Below are positions 1-5,443 of a stretch of DNA of 7,673 bases, in pieces. Every line of letters starts with the position of its first letter. Position 1 is the stretch's first letter. The DNA comes from Solirubrobacteraceae bacterium (GTDB lineage Bacteria > Actinomycetota > Thermoleophilia > Solirubrobacterales > Solirubrobacteraceae), in the NCBI GenBank assembly GCA_025928415.1, contig JAICJK010000099.1:1-7673 (forward strand), written 5' to 3'. The notes beneath the pieces were generated by a model, which was not told the DNA's origin, did no database searches, and saw only the letters and a list, made by a program, of their open reading frames with translations. The translations under genes were made by a program, and so were the position numbers.

Positions 1-1248
1 GCGCCGGTAGACGTGCGTGACGTGCCCGGAGCGCGTCGTGGCCTTGTGGTGGTCGCCGAACGACCACCGGTAGCGGACGATCCGCACGCCCTTGGCGCGC
101 TTGAGGCGGACGGAGAACTTGACCCGCCGGTGCGCGACGATGCGGTGGGCGCGCAGGCGGATCGAGGCCTTGGTCTTCACGACGACCGGCGCCTTGGGCG
201 CGCCCCCGGCGACGGGCGCGCCGGGCTGCCCGGCGGCCGGTGCCGGCGCTGCGGGCGCCGGCGCCGCGGCCGCGGAGGCGGCGGCCGTCCCGAAGAACGG
301 GAACGCGCCGCCCGGGATCAGCAGCCGCGCGTTGGTGCAGTCCGTCGTCGCGGCGTGGATCCCGTCGTCCTGCGCCCAGACCACGGTGCCGCCGTCCGGC
401 GAGAGGCTCGGGCTCGCGTTGCCGGCGTGCTGGAACGTCGAGGCGTCGAGCGCGATGGTGCAGTGCGGCGCCGTGTCGGGCGCCTGGATGCCCGATGCCG
501 AGTAGATGCTGATCTTCGCGTTGACGACCTGCCCGAGGTTGTCCGCGCCGTCGTCCTGGATGACCGCGACGCGGGTCCCCGAGCGCGAGACCACCGCCTC
601 GTAGCCGCTCAGGTAGTCCTCGCCCGCGTGCCAGCCGCTCCCGGCCTGCGTGCCGGTGTCGAAGACGCCCCACTCGGCCTGGCCGGCGGTGAGCGTGGCC
701 CCGAAGTGCGTGATCAGGAAGCGCCCGTTGTCGATCCACGAGGGCCAGCCGTAGTCGGCGAGCGACTCGTGCGCCGCCCCGAACCCGGCGTTCGACGGTC
801 CCCAGAAGGTGTGGAAGCTGTCGCAGAAGAACGTGGAGTACGCCACGGAGGCGCCGTCGGGGGAGACGCGGACGACCTGGGGCGCGTAGGTCGGGCAGGC
901 CGGCGTGCTCATGCTGCCCGGCGTCGTGACGGGCCCGGAGATGATCCGCCCCTGCTGGTCCATGCGGTAGAGCTCGGTGCTGCCGTCGGAGTCCGAGCCG
1001 TCCGCGTTGATCCGCTGGGCCCCGCCGGCCGCCAGGATCGTCCCGTCGTCGGCCTCCGACGGCCACGCCCAGTTGTTGGCCTGCGCGGTCACGGGACGCG
1101 CCCCCGAGCCGTCGGCGCCGGCGATCCAGACGTTGCCGTCCTTGACGAAGACGAGCGACGCCGCGTGGGCGGCGCCCGGCGCCATCAGCGCGACCGCCGA
1201 CGACGCGAGCGCGAGGCTGACCAACCCCCTGACACGACGAGCAAGCAT
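1..1248 (-). CDS. Secreted TolB/PD40-like protein with C-terminal PKD domain (3' end missing)
   Basis: The frame is open for 416 codons from ATG at 1248 to the left edge with no stop, so the C-terminus is missing. The start has a GAGGTG ribosome site 4 nt upstream. Residues 1-30 are a classical signal peptide: Arg-rich n-region (MLARRVRG), an Ala/Leu/Val core and an AHA|A cleavage site, so the product is exported. The segment after it (VFVKDGNVWIAGADGSGARPVT) and later 'VSPDG' and 'LSPDGGTVVWAQDDG' stretches resemble PD40/TolB beta-propeller blades. Cysteines at about 118, 142, 263 and 304 could pair outside the cell. A Pro/Ala linker (about 320-355) leads to a basic beta-rich segment ending in RYRWSFGDHH...THVYRR, the typical W-x-FGD and H-x-Y pattern of a PKD domain. 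Family knowledge suggests a cell-surface or extracellular binding role; the substrate cannot be inferred. It is divergent from the cupin gene. Confidence 0.86.
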   Translation of the reverse strand, partial: MLARRVRGLVSLALASSAVALMAPGAAHAASLVFVKDGNVWIAGADGSGARPVTAQANNWAWPSEADDGTILAAGGAQRINADGSDSDGSTELYRMDQQGRIISGPVTTPGSMSTPACPTYAPQVVRVSPDGASVAYSTFFCDSFHTFWGPSNAGFGAAHESLADYGWPSWIDNGRFLITHFGATLTAGQAEWGVFDTGTQAGSGWHAGEDYLSGYEAVVSRSGTRVAVIQDDGADNLGQVVNAKISIYSASGIQAPDTAPHCTIALDASTFQHAGNASPSLSPDGGTVVWAQDDGIHAATTDCTNARLLIPGGAFPFFGTAAASAAAAPAPAAPAPAAGQPGAPVAGGAPKAPVVVKTKASIRLRAHRIVAHRRVKFSVRLKRAKGVRIVRYRWSFGDHHKATTRSGHVTHVYRR

Positions 1249-1270
1249 GTCCCACCTCGAGTCGTCCCCG

Positions 1271-1289
1271 CCCGGCCGTCGTGGCCGGG
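1271..1289 (-). other. Hairpin in probable 5' leader of the secreted-protein gene
   Basis: CCCGGCC (1271-1277) and GGCCGGG (1283-1289) form a perfect 7-bp stem with a 5-nt loop, flanked by more G/C pairing if one bulge is allowed. It lies between the candidate -10 (1298-1303) and the ribosome site (1253-1258) of the minus-strand gene, so it would be in the leader RNA. In DNA this GC-rich such a hairpin may be chance; a role in translation or mRNA stability is only inference. Confidence 0.3.
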
Positions 1290-1297
1290 GCGGCGGC

Positions 1298-1303
1298 AGC
1301 CTA
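1298..1303 (-). promoter_or_regulatory. Candidate -10 box (TAGGCT) for the secreted-protein gene
   Basis: On the minus strand TAGGCT lies about 50 nt upstream of the ATG at 1248, and it matches the TAnnnT pattern of actinobacterial -10 boxes. The same hexamer precedes the amidase gene (3070) and the HxlR gene (6955). The best -35 match (CTGGCG, 18-nt spacer) is weak, so this rests mainly on the recurrence. Confidence 0.35.
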
Positions 1304-1370
1304 CGCCTGTGTGTCGCAGAACGCCAGATCTCGGTCGGCGGCCTGACCGGGCGGGGCCGCGCCTCTCGGG

Positions 1371-1399
1371 TTGGTCGCCGTCATGGTGCCGGGTAGCTT
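1371..1399 (+). promoter_or_regulatory. Promoter of the cupin gene, predicted leaderless
   Basis: TTGGTC (1371-1376) and TAGCTT (1394-1399) are separated by exactly 17 nt, a good spacing for a housekeeping sigma-70-type promoter. The ATG at 1406 begins 6 nt after the -10 box, which would place the transcript start on or next to the start codon. No purine-rich ribosome site precedes the ATG, which agrees with a leaderless mRNA, a common arrangement in actinobacteria. Confidence 0.6.
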
Positions 1400-1405
1400 C
1401 CACCG

Positions 1406-1795
1406 ATGGCCACGACACACGCGATCTGCAACCTCGACGCGGCGGAGGACGTCGCCCCGAAGTACGGGATGGGCGACATGGGCCAGGCCCGCTTCGTCCG
1501 CGGCGACCTCGGCGCGGAGCGCATCGGGCTGAGCCACTACCGCATGAACCCCGGCCGGCGGGTGGGCTTCGGGCACCGCCACGGCGAGTCGGAGGAGGTC
1601 TACGTCGTGCTCGCGGGCTCAGGGCGCTTCAAGGTCGAGGACGAGGTCTTCGGGGTCGCGGCCAAGGACGTCGTCTACTGCCCGCCGTCGGCGATGCGCG
1701 AGTGGGAGGCCGGCCCCGACGGCCTCGAGCTGCTCGCCTTCGGCGGCCACGCGGAGGGGGACACCGAGATGCAGCCGGAGTGGTGGACGGACTAG
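1406..1795 (+). CDS. Small single-domain cupin protein
   Basis: A 129-residue protein, the usual size of a stand-alone Cupin_2 beta-barrel. Cupin motif 1 is clear at residues 49-71: PGRRVGFGHRHGESEEVY..LAG, giving metal-ligand candidates H57, H59 and E63 or E64. The second motif region (residues 84-103, VAAKDVVYCPPSAMREWEAG) keeps the PP turn, but where most family members have a histidine it has Met-Arg-Glu. The canonical fourth metal ligand is therefore absent, so this may be a three-ligand or metal-free cupin used for binding rather than catalysis. There is no signal peptide, so it is cytosolic. It is monocistronic: a promoter lies immediately upstream and a strong hairpin starts 1 nt after the TAG stop. 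The substrate is unknown; sugar or small-acid binding is typical of the family. Confidence 0.9.
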   Translation: MATTHAICNLDAAEDVAPKYGMGDMGQARFVRGDLGAERIGLSHYRMNPGRRVGFGHRHGESEEVYVVLAGSGRFKVEDEVFGVAAKDVVYCPPSAMREWEAGPDGLELLAFGGHAEGDTEMQPEWWTD

Positions 1796-1796
1796 A

Positions 1797-1829
1797 GGGC
1801 CCGGCGGCGGGGGAGCGGCCGCCGGGCCC
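1797..1829. terminator. Perfect 12-bp hairpin, likely bidirectional terminator
   Basis: GGGCCCGGCGGC (1797-1808) and GCCGCCGGGCCC (1818-1829) are exact inverted complements, all G/C, around a 9-nt loop. The stem starts 1 nt after the cupin stop and ends 19 nt before the stop of the convergent gene at 1849, so it can serve both. No U-tract follows on either side, as is common for high-GC actinobacterial terminators. Confidence 0.72.
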
Positions 1830-1848
1830 ATGGGGGCGATCGTCCTCG

Positions 1849-2547
1849 CTAGAAGCGGCTCGGGAACTGGGCGACGATCCCGCTCGCCAGCTCGTCGGCC
1901 ATCTCCAGGATGTGCAGGTGGACGGCGTCGTACTCGCGGACCCCTGCCGCGTACTTGCCCTGGAGCTGGTCCACGCCCTCGGCCAGCGTCTGGTCGAGAT
2001 GCGTCTTCATCATCGACCGCATGTCCGCGCGGCCCCAGTGCTGCGGGTTCGCGCCGTGGAGGAAGTCGGCGACCTGGCGGCCGTTGGCGTACCACGCGGC
2101 CTTCGCGTGCGCCAGGTCCGTGGGGTCGCCGGACTTGGCCGCGGCCAGCAGGTCCACGGCGCCCGTGATGTGCGCCTTGAGCAGCTTGGTGAGGCGGTCG
2201 CCCGCGGCCTTGCCGTAGAACGGCTTGATCGCGTCGCCGATGTCGGTCTGGTTGCGCAGCAGGCGCTGCTCGGTCACCGGCAGGTCGGGGAGGTCGCCGG
2301 CGAAGCTGACGATCGCCAGGCGCGTCCAGGTGATGTGGTCCTCCCAGAGCTTGCGCATCGCGTCGTGGAAGGCGGCCTGCCTGGTCGTGGTCGCGGCGGG
2401 CGCGGCGGCGTGGCCGTGGCCGTGCTCGGTGTCGGCGTGGCCTTCGCCCGCGCCGGACACCGCCAGGACGGCGATCATGGCGGCCAGCGCGATCAGGCCG
2501 GCGAGCGCCAGCGTGAGGCGGCGGCCGCCCTCGGAGCTTCGGGTCAT
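1849..2547 (-). CDS. Exported histidine-rich helical protein of unknown function
   Basis: ATG at 2547 is chosen because AGGAGG lies 7 nt upstream and the ATG overlaps the TGA of the preceding gene (ATGA). The frame is open much further upstream, but that stretch shadows other genes. The 232-residue product starts with a basic n-region and a hydrophobic segment (about 11-31), a signal peptide or N-terminal anchor. A His-rich patch follows (HADTEHGHGHAA, H37-H46). The rest is strongly helical with His in each predicted helix: WEDHITWTR (H71), LKAHITGAV (H126), MKTHLDQT (H183) and YDAVHLHILEMAD (H210, H212), ending in QFPSRF. It resembles a conserved family of exported proteins in Gram-positive bacteria that I recall only as hypothetical, sometimes labelled glycosyltransferase; I see no glycosyltransferase motif. 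The His pattern suggests a metal- or haem-binding four-helix bundle outside the membrane (inference). It is translationally coupled to the membrane protein gene. Confidence 0.85.
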   Translation of the reverse strand: MTRSSEGGRRLTLALAGLIALAAMIAVLAVSGAGEGHADTEHGHGHAAAPAATTTRQAAFHDAMRKLWEDHITWTRLAIVSFAGDLPDLPVTEQRLLRNQTDIGDAIKPFYGKAAGDRLTKLLKAHITGAVDLLAAAKSGDPTDLAHAKAAWYANGRQVADFLHGANPQHWGRADMRSMMKTHLDQTLAEGVDQLQGKYAAGVREYDAVHLHILEMADELASGIVAQFPSRF

Positions 2548-3008
2548 CGGGGTACCTCCTGGGACGCGGACGACCGCAGGCCGCCCGCTGGTTGACTGAG
2601 CCACAACGCGCAGGCGAGTCCGACCGCCTCGACGAGCTTGGTCGCGAGCCCGACGCCGTCCGCCGGCTCGGGCTCGGGCGCGAGCAGTGGGATGCCGGTC
2701 GTCCGAGCGGCCGCGTAGGCGGCGATGAGCCCGGCGAGCAGCAGCGCGGTCGCCTGGGCGACCCGGCGGCTGTGAGGGCGGATCGCGAGCGCGGCGCCCG
2801 CGATCGCCAGCAGGACGACCGACACGACGAAGGCGGCGCCGAGGCGCGGCGCCTCGCGCAGGTGCTCCGGAACGAGCCCCGCGTGTGCGCCGGCGCTCGC
2901 GGCGCAGGCGAAGACGACGACCGTGGCGGTCGCCCGGCCGGCGGCGGTGATCGGTGTCTGGCGCTCCCGCCGGCTGCGACGCATGGACCCTTGGCGGCGC
3001 TTGCGCAC
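2544..3008 (-). CDS. Small integral membrane protein, about four helices
   Basis: A GTG start at 3008 has a GAGG site 9 nt upstream; an ATG at 2984 (residue 9) is the alternative but has only AAGGG too close to it. The 154-residue protein has a very basic N-terminus (MRKRRQGSMRRSRRERQ, expected inside the cell) and four hydrophobic stretches at about 22-43, 56-77, 83-104 and 118-138. A short motif between helices 1 and 2, HAGLVPEHLRE (H42, H49), recalls a common actinobacterial family of four-helix membrane proteins that have a His-x(n)-PEHL-E signature and unknown function. Its TGA overlaps the ATG of the downstream exported His-rich gene, so the two are co-translated and probably act together at the membrane. 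A Pro/Glu loop (PEPEPADG) separates helices 3 and 4. I cannot assign a function. Confidence 0.8.
   Translation of the reverse strand: MRKRRQGSMRRSRRERQTPITAAGRATATVVVFACAASAGAHAGLVPEHLREAPRLGAAFVVSVVLLAIAGAALAIRPHSRRVAQATALLLAGLIAAYAAARTTGIPLLAPEPEPADGVGLATKLVEAVGLACALWLSQPAGGLRSSASQEVPR
2555..2560 (-). promoter_or_regulatory. Strong ribosome binding site deciding the 2547 start
   Basis: AGGAGG on the minus strand, 7 nt from the ATG at 2547, lies inside the last codons of the upstream gene. It settles the start of the His-rich protein against longer in-frame alternatives and supports independent re-initiation at the ATGA overlap. Confidence 0.8.
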
Positions 3009-3069
3009 GGCGTCTTACCTCGCGGCCTGCGGCCGGCACCTTGCGCCGCCGCGCGATGGCCCGGAGGCG

Positions 3070-3075
3070 TAGGCT
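3070..3075 (+). promoter_or_regulatory. Candidate -10 box (TAGGCT) of the amidase gene
   Basis: This lies in the 104-bp divergent gap between the membrane-protein gene (start 3008, minus) and the amidase gene (start 3113, plus). TAGGCT ends 37 nt before the ATG, leaving room for a leader that carries the AAGGAGGAG ribosome site at 3100-3108. A -35 at proper spacing is not evident; TTGCGC at 3041 is 23 nt away, too far. Confidence 0.4.
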
Positions 3076-3112
3076 CGGCGCGGACCGACCGACCCTGTGA
3101 AGGAGGAGCCCC

Positions 3113-4447
3113 ATGGCCACCACCGCACCCCGACCGAGCGCCGTCTCGACGGCCGCGGAGACCGTGTACGTCGATCGCTTCTGCGACGGCATCATCGGCC
3201 CGGGCGCCGAGGTGCTCGGCACCGTGCGCGACGGCGGCCACATCGTGGCGAACACCGCGCCCGGGTGTTGGGGGCCGATGATCACGCCCGCCATCAAGGG
3301 CGGTCACGAGGTGACGCTGCCGGTCGCCGTCGAGGGCGCGGAGGTCGGCGACGCGATCGCGATCCGGATCCGCTCGATCGACGTCACCTCGATCGCCACC
3401 GCGTCCGGCAACGACCGGACGATCGAGGGCCGCTTCAACGGCGACCCCTACTGCGCGAAGGTCTGCGCGCAGTGCGGCGCCGAGGACGAGGCGACGGTCG
3501 TCGAGGGCATCGGCCCGGACTGCGTGCGCTGCGCGGCGTGCGGCGCGCCCGCCTCGCCGTTCGCGTTCACCAACGGCTACACGATGGCCTTCGACGAGGC
3601 GCGGCAGCTCGGCATCACCGTCGGCCGCGCGCAGGCCGAGGCCTTCGCCCACGACGCCGCGCACGTCGCGGCGCTGCCGGCGAGCTCGGTACAGAACCCG
3701 ATCGTGCTGTTCGCCCCGTCGGATCTCGTCGGCGTGGTGGCGCGGATGCGGCCGTTCATGGGCCAGCTCGGCACGATGCCCGCCGTCGACCTGCCCGACT
3801 CGCACAACGCGGGCGACTTCGGGGCGTTCCTGCTGGGCGCGCCGCACAGCCGCGCGGTGACCGCCGAGCAGCTCGCCGAGCGCACCGACGGCCACCTCGA
3901 CATCGACGCCGTCCGCGCCGGGGCGATCCTCGTCTGCCCGGTCAAGCTGCCCGGCGGCGGCGTGTACCTCGGCGACATGCACGCGATGCAGGGCGACGGC
4001 GAGATCGCCGGCCACACCACCGACGTGTCCGGGACGGCCACGCTGCAGGTGTCGGTGGTCAAGGGCCTGGAGATCGACGGCCCGATCCTCTTCCCGGTCG
4101 CCGAGGACCTCCCGTTCCTCGCCCGCCCGCTGACCGCGCAGGAGCGCGAGGCGGCCGAGGCGCTGGCCGCGCGCCACGGCGGCGGCCCCGTCGAGGACGG
4201 GCTGCCCGTGTCGTTCGTCGGCACCGGCCCGGACCTCAACAGCGCCGTGGACAACGGCCTCGGTCGCGCCGCGAGCGTGCTCGGGATGGAGGTGCCGGAG
4301 GTGATGAACCGCGCGACGATCAGCGGGGCGATCGAGATCGGCCGCGCGCCCGGGGTCGTGCAGGTGACCCTGCGCGCGCCGGTGCAGGCGCTCGCCGCCC
4401 GCGGGCTCGACGGCCTGGCGCGCGAGCAGTACGGCGCCGCGGCGTAG
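3113..4447 (+). CDS. Acetamidase/formamidase family amidohydrolase with zinc-ribbon-like insert
   Basis: This 444-residue protein belongs to the FmdA/AmdA family, which hydrolyses formamide, acetamide or related short amides to ammonia and the acid in the cytosol. Family hallmarks are visible: HIVANTAPGCWGPM (43-56), DSHNAGDFGAFLLGAP (229-244), CPVKLPGGGVYLGDMHAMQGDG (275-296) and GHTTDVSGTATLQVSVVKG (300-318), with H231, D288, H290 and E297 among candidate active-site or metal residues. The start has AAGGAGGAG 4 nt upstream. Residues 114-143 carry C114, C118-x2-C121 and C137-x2-C140-x2-C143, a treble-clef or zinc-ribbon-like insert present only in some members. The sequence runs through to the end of the family fold (VMNRATISGAIEIGRAPGVVQVTL), so it looks complete. 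It is monocistronic, with no transporter or regulator of amide use beside it, so the true substrate is open. Confidence 0.93.
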   Translation: MATTAPRPSAVSTAAETVYVDRFCDGIIGPGAEVLGTVRDGGHIVANTAPGCWGPMITPAIKGGHEVTLPVAVEGAEVGDAIAIRIRSIDVTSIATASGNDRTIEGRFNGDPYCAKVCAQCGAEDEATVVEGIGPDCVRCAACGAPASPFAFTNGYTMAFDEARQLGITVGRAQAEAFAHDAAHVAALPASSVQNPIVLFAPSDLVGVVARMRPFMGQLGTMPAVDLPDSHNAGDFGAFLLGAPHSRAVTAEQLAERTDGHLDIDAVRAGAILVCPVKLPGGGVYLGDMHAMQGDGEIAGHTTDVSGTATLQVSVVKGLEIDGPILFPVAEDLPFLARPLTAQEREAAEALAARHGGGPVEDGLPVSFVGTGPDLNSAVDNGLGRAASVLGMEVPEVMNRATISGAIEIGRAPGVVQVTLRAPVQALAARGLDGLAREQYGAAA

Positions 4448-4460
4448 GCGCCGCTCGCGC
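4420..4460. terminator. Bulged hairpin between convergent amidase and MoaD-like genes
   Basis: GCGCGAGC (4420-4427) pairs with GCTCGCGC (4453-4460), and inside it GGCGCC (4433-4438) pairs with GGCGCC (4447-4452). This gives 14 bp with a 5-nt bulge and an 8-nt loop. It spans the amidase stop codon (4445-4447) and ends 10 nt before the stop of the convergent gene. There is no U-tract. It is a plausible two-way terminator, though GC-rich sequence makes chance pairing likely. Confidence 0.42.
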
Positions 4461-4470
4461 TGGGGTGGCG

Positions 4471-4731
4471 TCAGCCGCCCGCGACGGGGAGCACCACGGC
4501 GAGCGTCTCCCCGTCGCGCAGCGGCCGGTCGCGCCCGACGACGTCGCCCTGCACGGCGACGACGGCCGCGGCCAGGCCCTCGGCGCCCAGCCCGAGGTCG
4601 CCGGCGAGCACGTCGACCAGGTCGGCGACCGTCGCGCCGCGCGGCAGTGCCACCGCCCGCCGCCCGGCGCCCAGCCGCGCGGCGAGGCGGACATGGACCG
4701 TCAGCTCGGCGTCGGGCGCAGCCCCGGGCAC
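4471..4731 (-). CDS. MoaD/ThiS-like ubiquitin-fold sulfur-carrier protein
   Basis: The C-terminus reads GETLAVVLPVAGG followed directly by TGA. The di-glycine tail after a hydrophobic 'PVAGG' is the MoaD/ThiS signature, the site that is adenylated and thiocarboxylated for sulfur transfer. The body fits the small beta-grasp fold: ELTVHVRLAARLGAG, then ALPRGATVADLVDVL (first helix) and VVAVQGDVVGRDRPLRDGETL. GTG at 4731 gives 86 residues, normal for the family, and overlaps the aldolase gene by 31 nt; no good ribosome site is seen, consistent with coupling. A CTG at 4704 just before the conserved region is an alternative. No MoaE, MoeB/ThiF, ThiG or molybdoenzyme gene is nearby, so molybdopterin, thiamine or another sulfur pathway cannot be chosen. 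A role tied to the aldolase is inference. Confidence 0.78.
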   Translation of the reverse strand: MPGAAPDAELTVHVRLAARLGAGRRAVALPRGATVADLVDVLAGDLGLGAEGLAAAVVAVQGDVVGRDRPLRDGETLAVVLPVAGG

Positions 4732-5399
4732 GGGCGGATCGTCGAGGTGGGGTGACGGGCGGTCAAGCGCGCGGCCGGGCTCGCCCGCTCCTCCCGCAGC
4801 AGCCACGCCACGTGCGCCTGGCGCTCGACGGCCTGGGCGATGCCCAGGGCGTCGGGCAGGGACGCGGCGGCGGCGAGCACGCCGTGGCGGCCGAGCAGCA
4901 CCGCGCGCGCGTCGCGCAGCGCGGCGGCGGCGCCATCGGCGAGCGCCGCCGAGCCGGGGGGCGCGTAGGGGGTCGTGCGGACCGATCCGGCCTCGTAGTA
5001 GCCGAGGTCCTCGATCGTCTGCGGCAGCGCGTCGGGGAGGAAGCTCCAGGCCAGCGCGTGGGTGCTGTGCGTGTGGAGGATCGCGCGGACGTCGGGGCGC
5101 GCGCGGTAGACCGCGAGGTGGAGCGGGAGCTCGCGCGACGGCGGGCGGGCAGGCTCGCTCGCGCGGGCCCCGTCCGCGCCGTCGAGCCCCACCTCCACCA
5201 CGTCCTCGGCGCCCATGTCGGCGTAGGGCACGCGGCTGGGCGTGATCCACACCCGGCGCCCGTCGCGGATGCTGCCGTTGCCGATGCTGCCGTACACCAG
5301 GCCGCGGGCCTCGAGCAGCCGCATCGCGCGGACCAGGTCGGCGGCCATCTCCTCCCGCGCATCGGGGCCGGCGAACAGCGCTCCGGACAGCCGCTCCAT
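4701..5399 (-). CDS. Class II aldolase/adducin-family protein
   Basis: From ATG at 5399 the product is 232 residues, close to L-fuculose-1-phosphate aldolase and MtnB-type enzymes. Motifs in order: a glycine loop VYGSIGNGSIRD (35-46) for phosphate, WITPSRVPYADM (51-62), the catalytic Glu in SRELPLHLAVY (E90), the zinc pair in ILHTHSTHAL (H109, H111) and the third zinc ligand in LLGRHGVLAA (H172). All three zinc histidines and the Glu are present, so it should be an active Zn-dependent aldolase, epimerase or dehydratase; the substrate is not determinable. A GTG at 5468 would add 23 residues (VAQHAAARHG...), but it has no ribosome site and would overlap the divergent gene. The 3' end overlaps the MoaD-like gene by 31 nt. 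The C-terminal tail (ARHPTSTIRPCPGLRPTPS) is irregular and probably reflects that overlap. Confidence 0.87.
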   Translation of the reverse strand: MERLSGALFAGPDAREEMAADLVRAMRLLEARGLVYGSIGNGSIRDGRRVWITPSRVPYADMGAEDVVEVGLDGADGARASEPARPPSRELPLHLAVYRARPDVRAILHTHSTHALAWSFLPDALPQTIEDLGYYEAGSVRTTPYAPPGSAALADGAAAALRDARAVLLGRHGVLAAAASLPDALGIAQAVERQAHVAWLLREERASPAARLTARHPTSTIRPCPGLRPTPS

Positions 5400-5409
5400 G
5401 TCCTCCAGG

Positions 5410-5415
5410 ACCCTA
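5410..5415 (-). promoter_or_regulatory. Candidate -10 box (TAGGGT) of the aldolase gene
   Basis: On the minus strand TAGGGT ends 10 nt before the ATG at 5399, which would leave a leader of only a few bases. A GGAGG sits 2 nt from the ATG, closer than ideal. The -35 position falls inside the palindrome at 5426-5443 and is a poor match, as expected for a promoter needing an activator or covered by an operator. If the gene instead starts at GTG 5468 this site would be coding. Confidence 0.33.
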
Positions 5416-5425
5416 TCGGTCGCGA

Positions 5426-5443
5426 ATGGGGGTCGATCCCCAT
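5426..5443. promoter_or_regulatory. Near-perfect 18-bp palindrome, possible operator
   Basis: ATGGGGGTC (5426-5434) and GATCCCCAT (5435-5443) are inverted repeats with one mismatch in nine positions and no spacer. It lies between the divergent aldolase and SH3-repeat genes, just upstream of the aldolase -10 candidate. It would also contain the ATG at 5426 of the longer reading of the SH3 gene. A transcription factor dimer could bind here; no regulator gene is adjacent. Confidence 0.4.

Noticed and set aside
13..2595. Open plus-strand frame of 860 codons
   Set aside because: It runs antisense to the secreted-protein and His-rich genes and through the cupin gene in another frame; the product is Arg/Gly-rich without domains. 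Long spurious frames are normal at this G+C.
2895..2990. Twin-arginine signal in the basic N-terminus of the membrane protein (residues 3-16)
   Set aside because: Many Arg but no S/T-R-R-x-F-x-K pattern; the positive-inside rule for a membrane protein explains it.
2548..3297. Longer N-terminus for the His-rich exported protein (start at 3297)
   Set aside because: The extension is a shadow of the membrane-protein gene and the opposite amidase start; the ATG at 2547 has an ideal ribosome site and is followed by the signal peptide.
1619..4177. Open minus-strand frame of 852 codons
   Set aside because: It is opposite the amidase and cupin genes and out of frame with the two minus-strand genes, whose signal peptide, helices and ribosome sites are in other frames.
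3097..4755. Open plus-strand frame of 552 codons over the amidase
   Set aside because: Shifted frame of the amidase gene; Arg-rich composition and no motif, whereas the 3113 frame has all family motifs.
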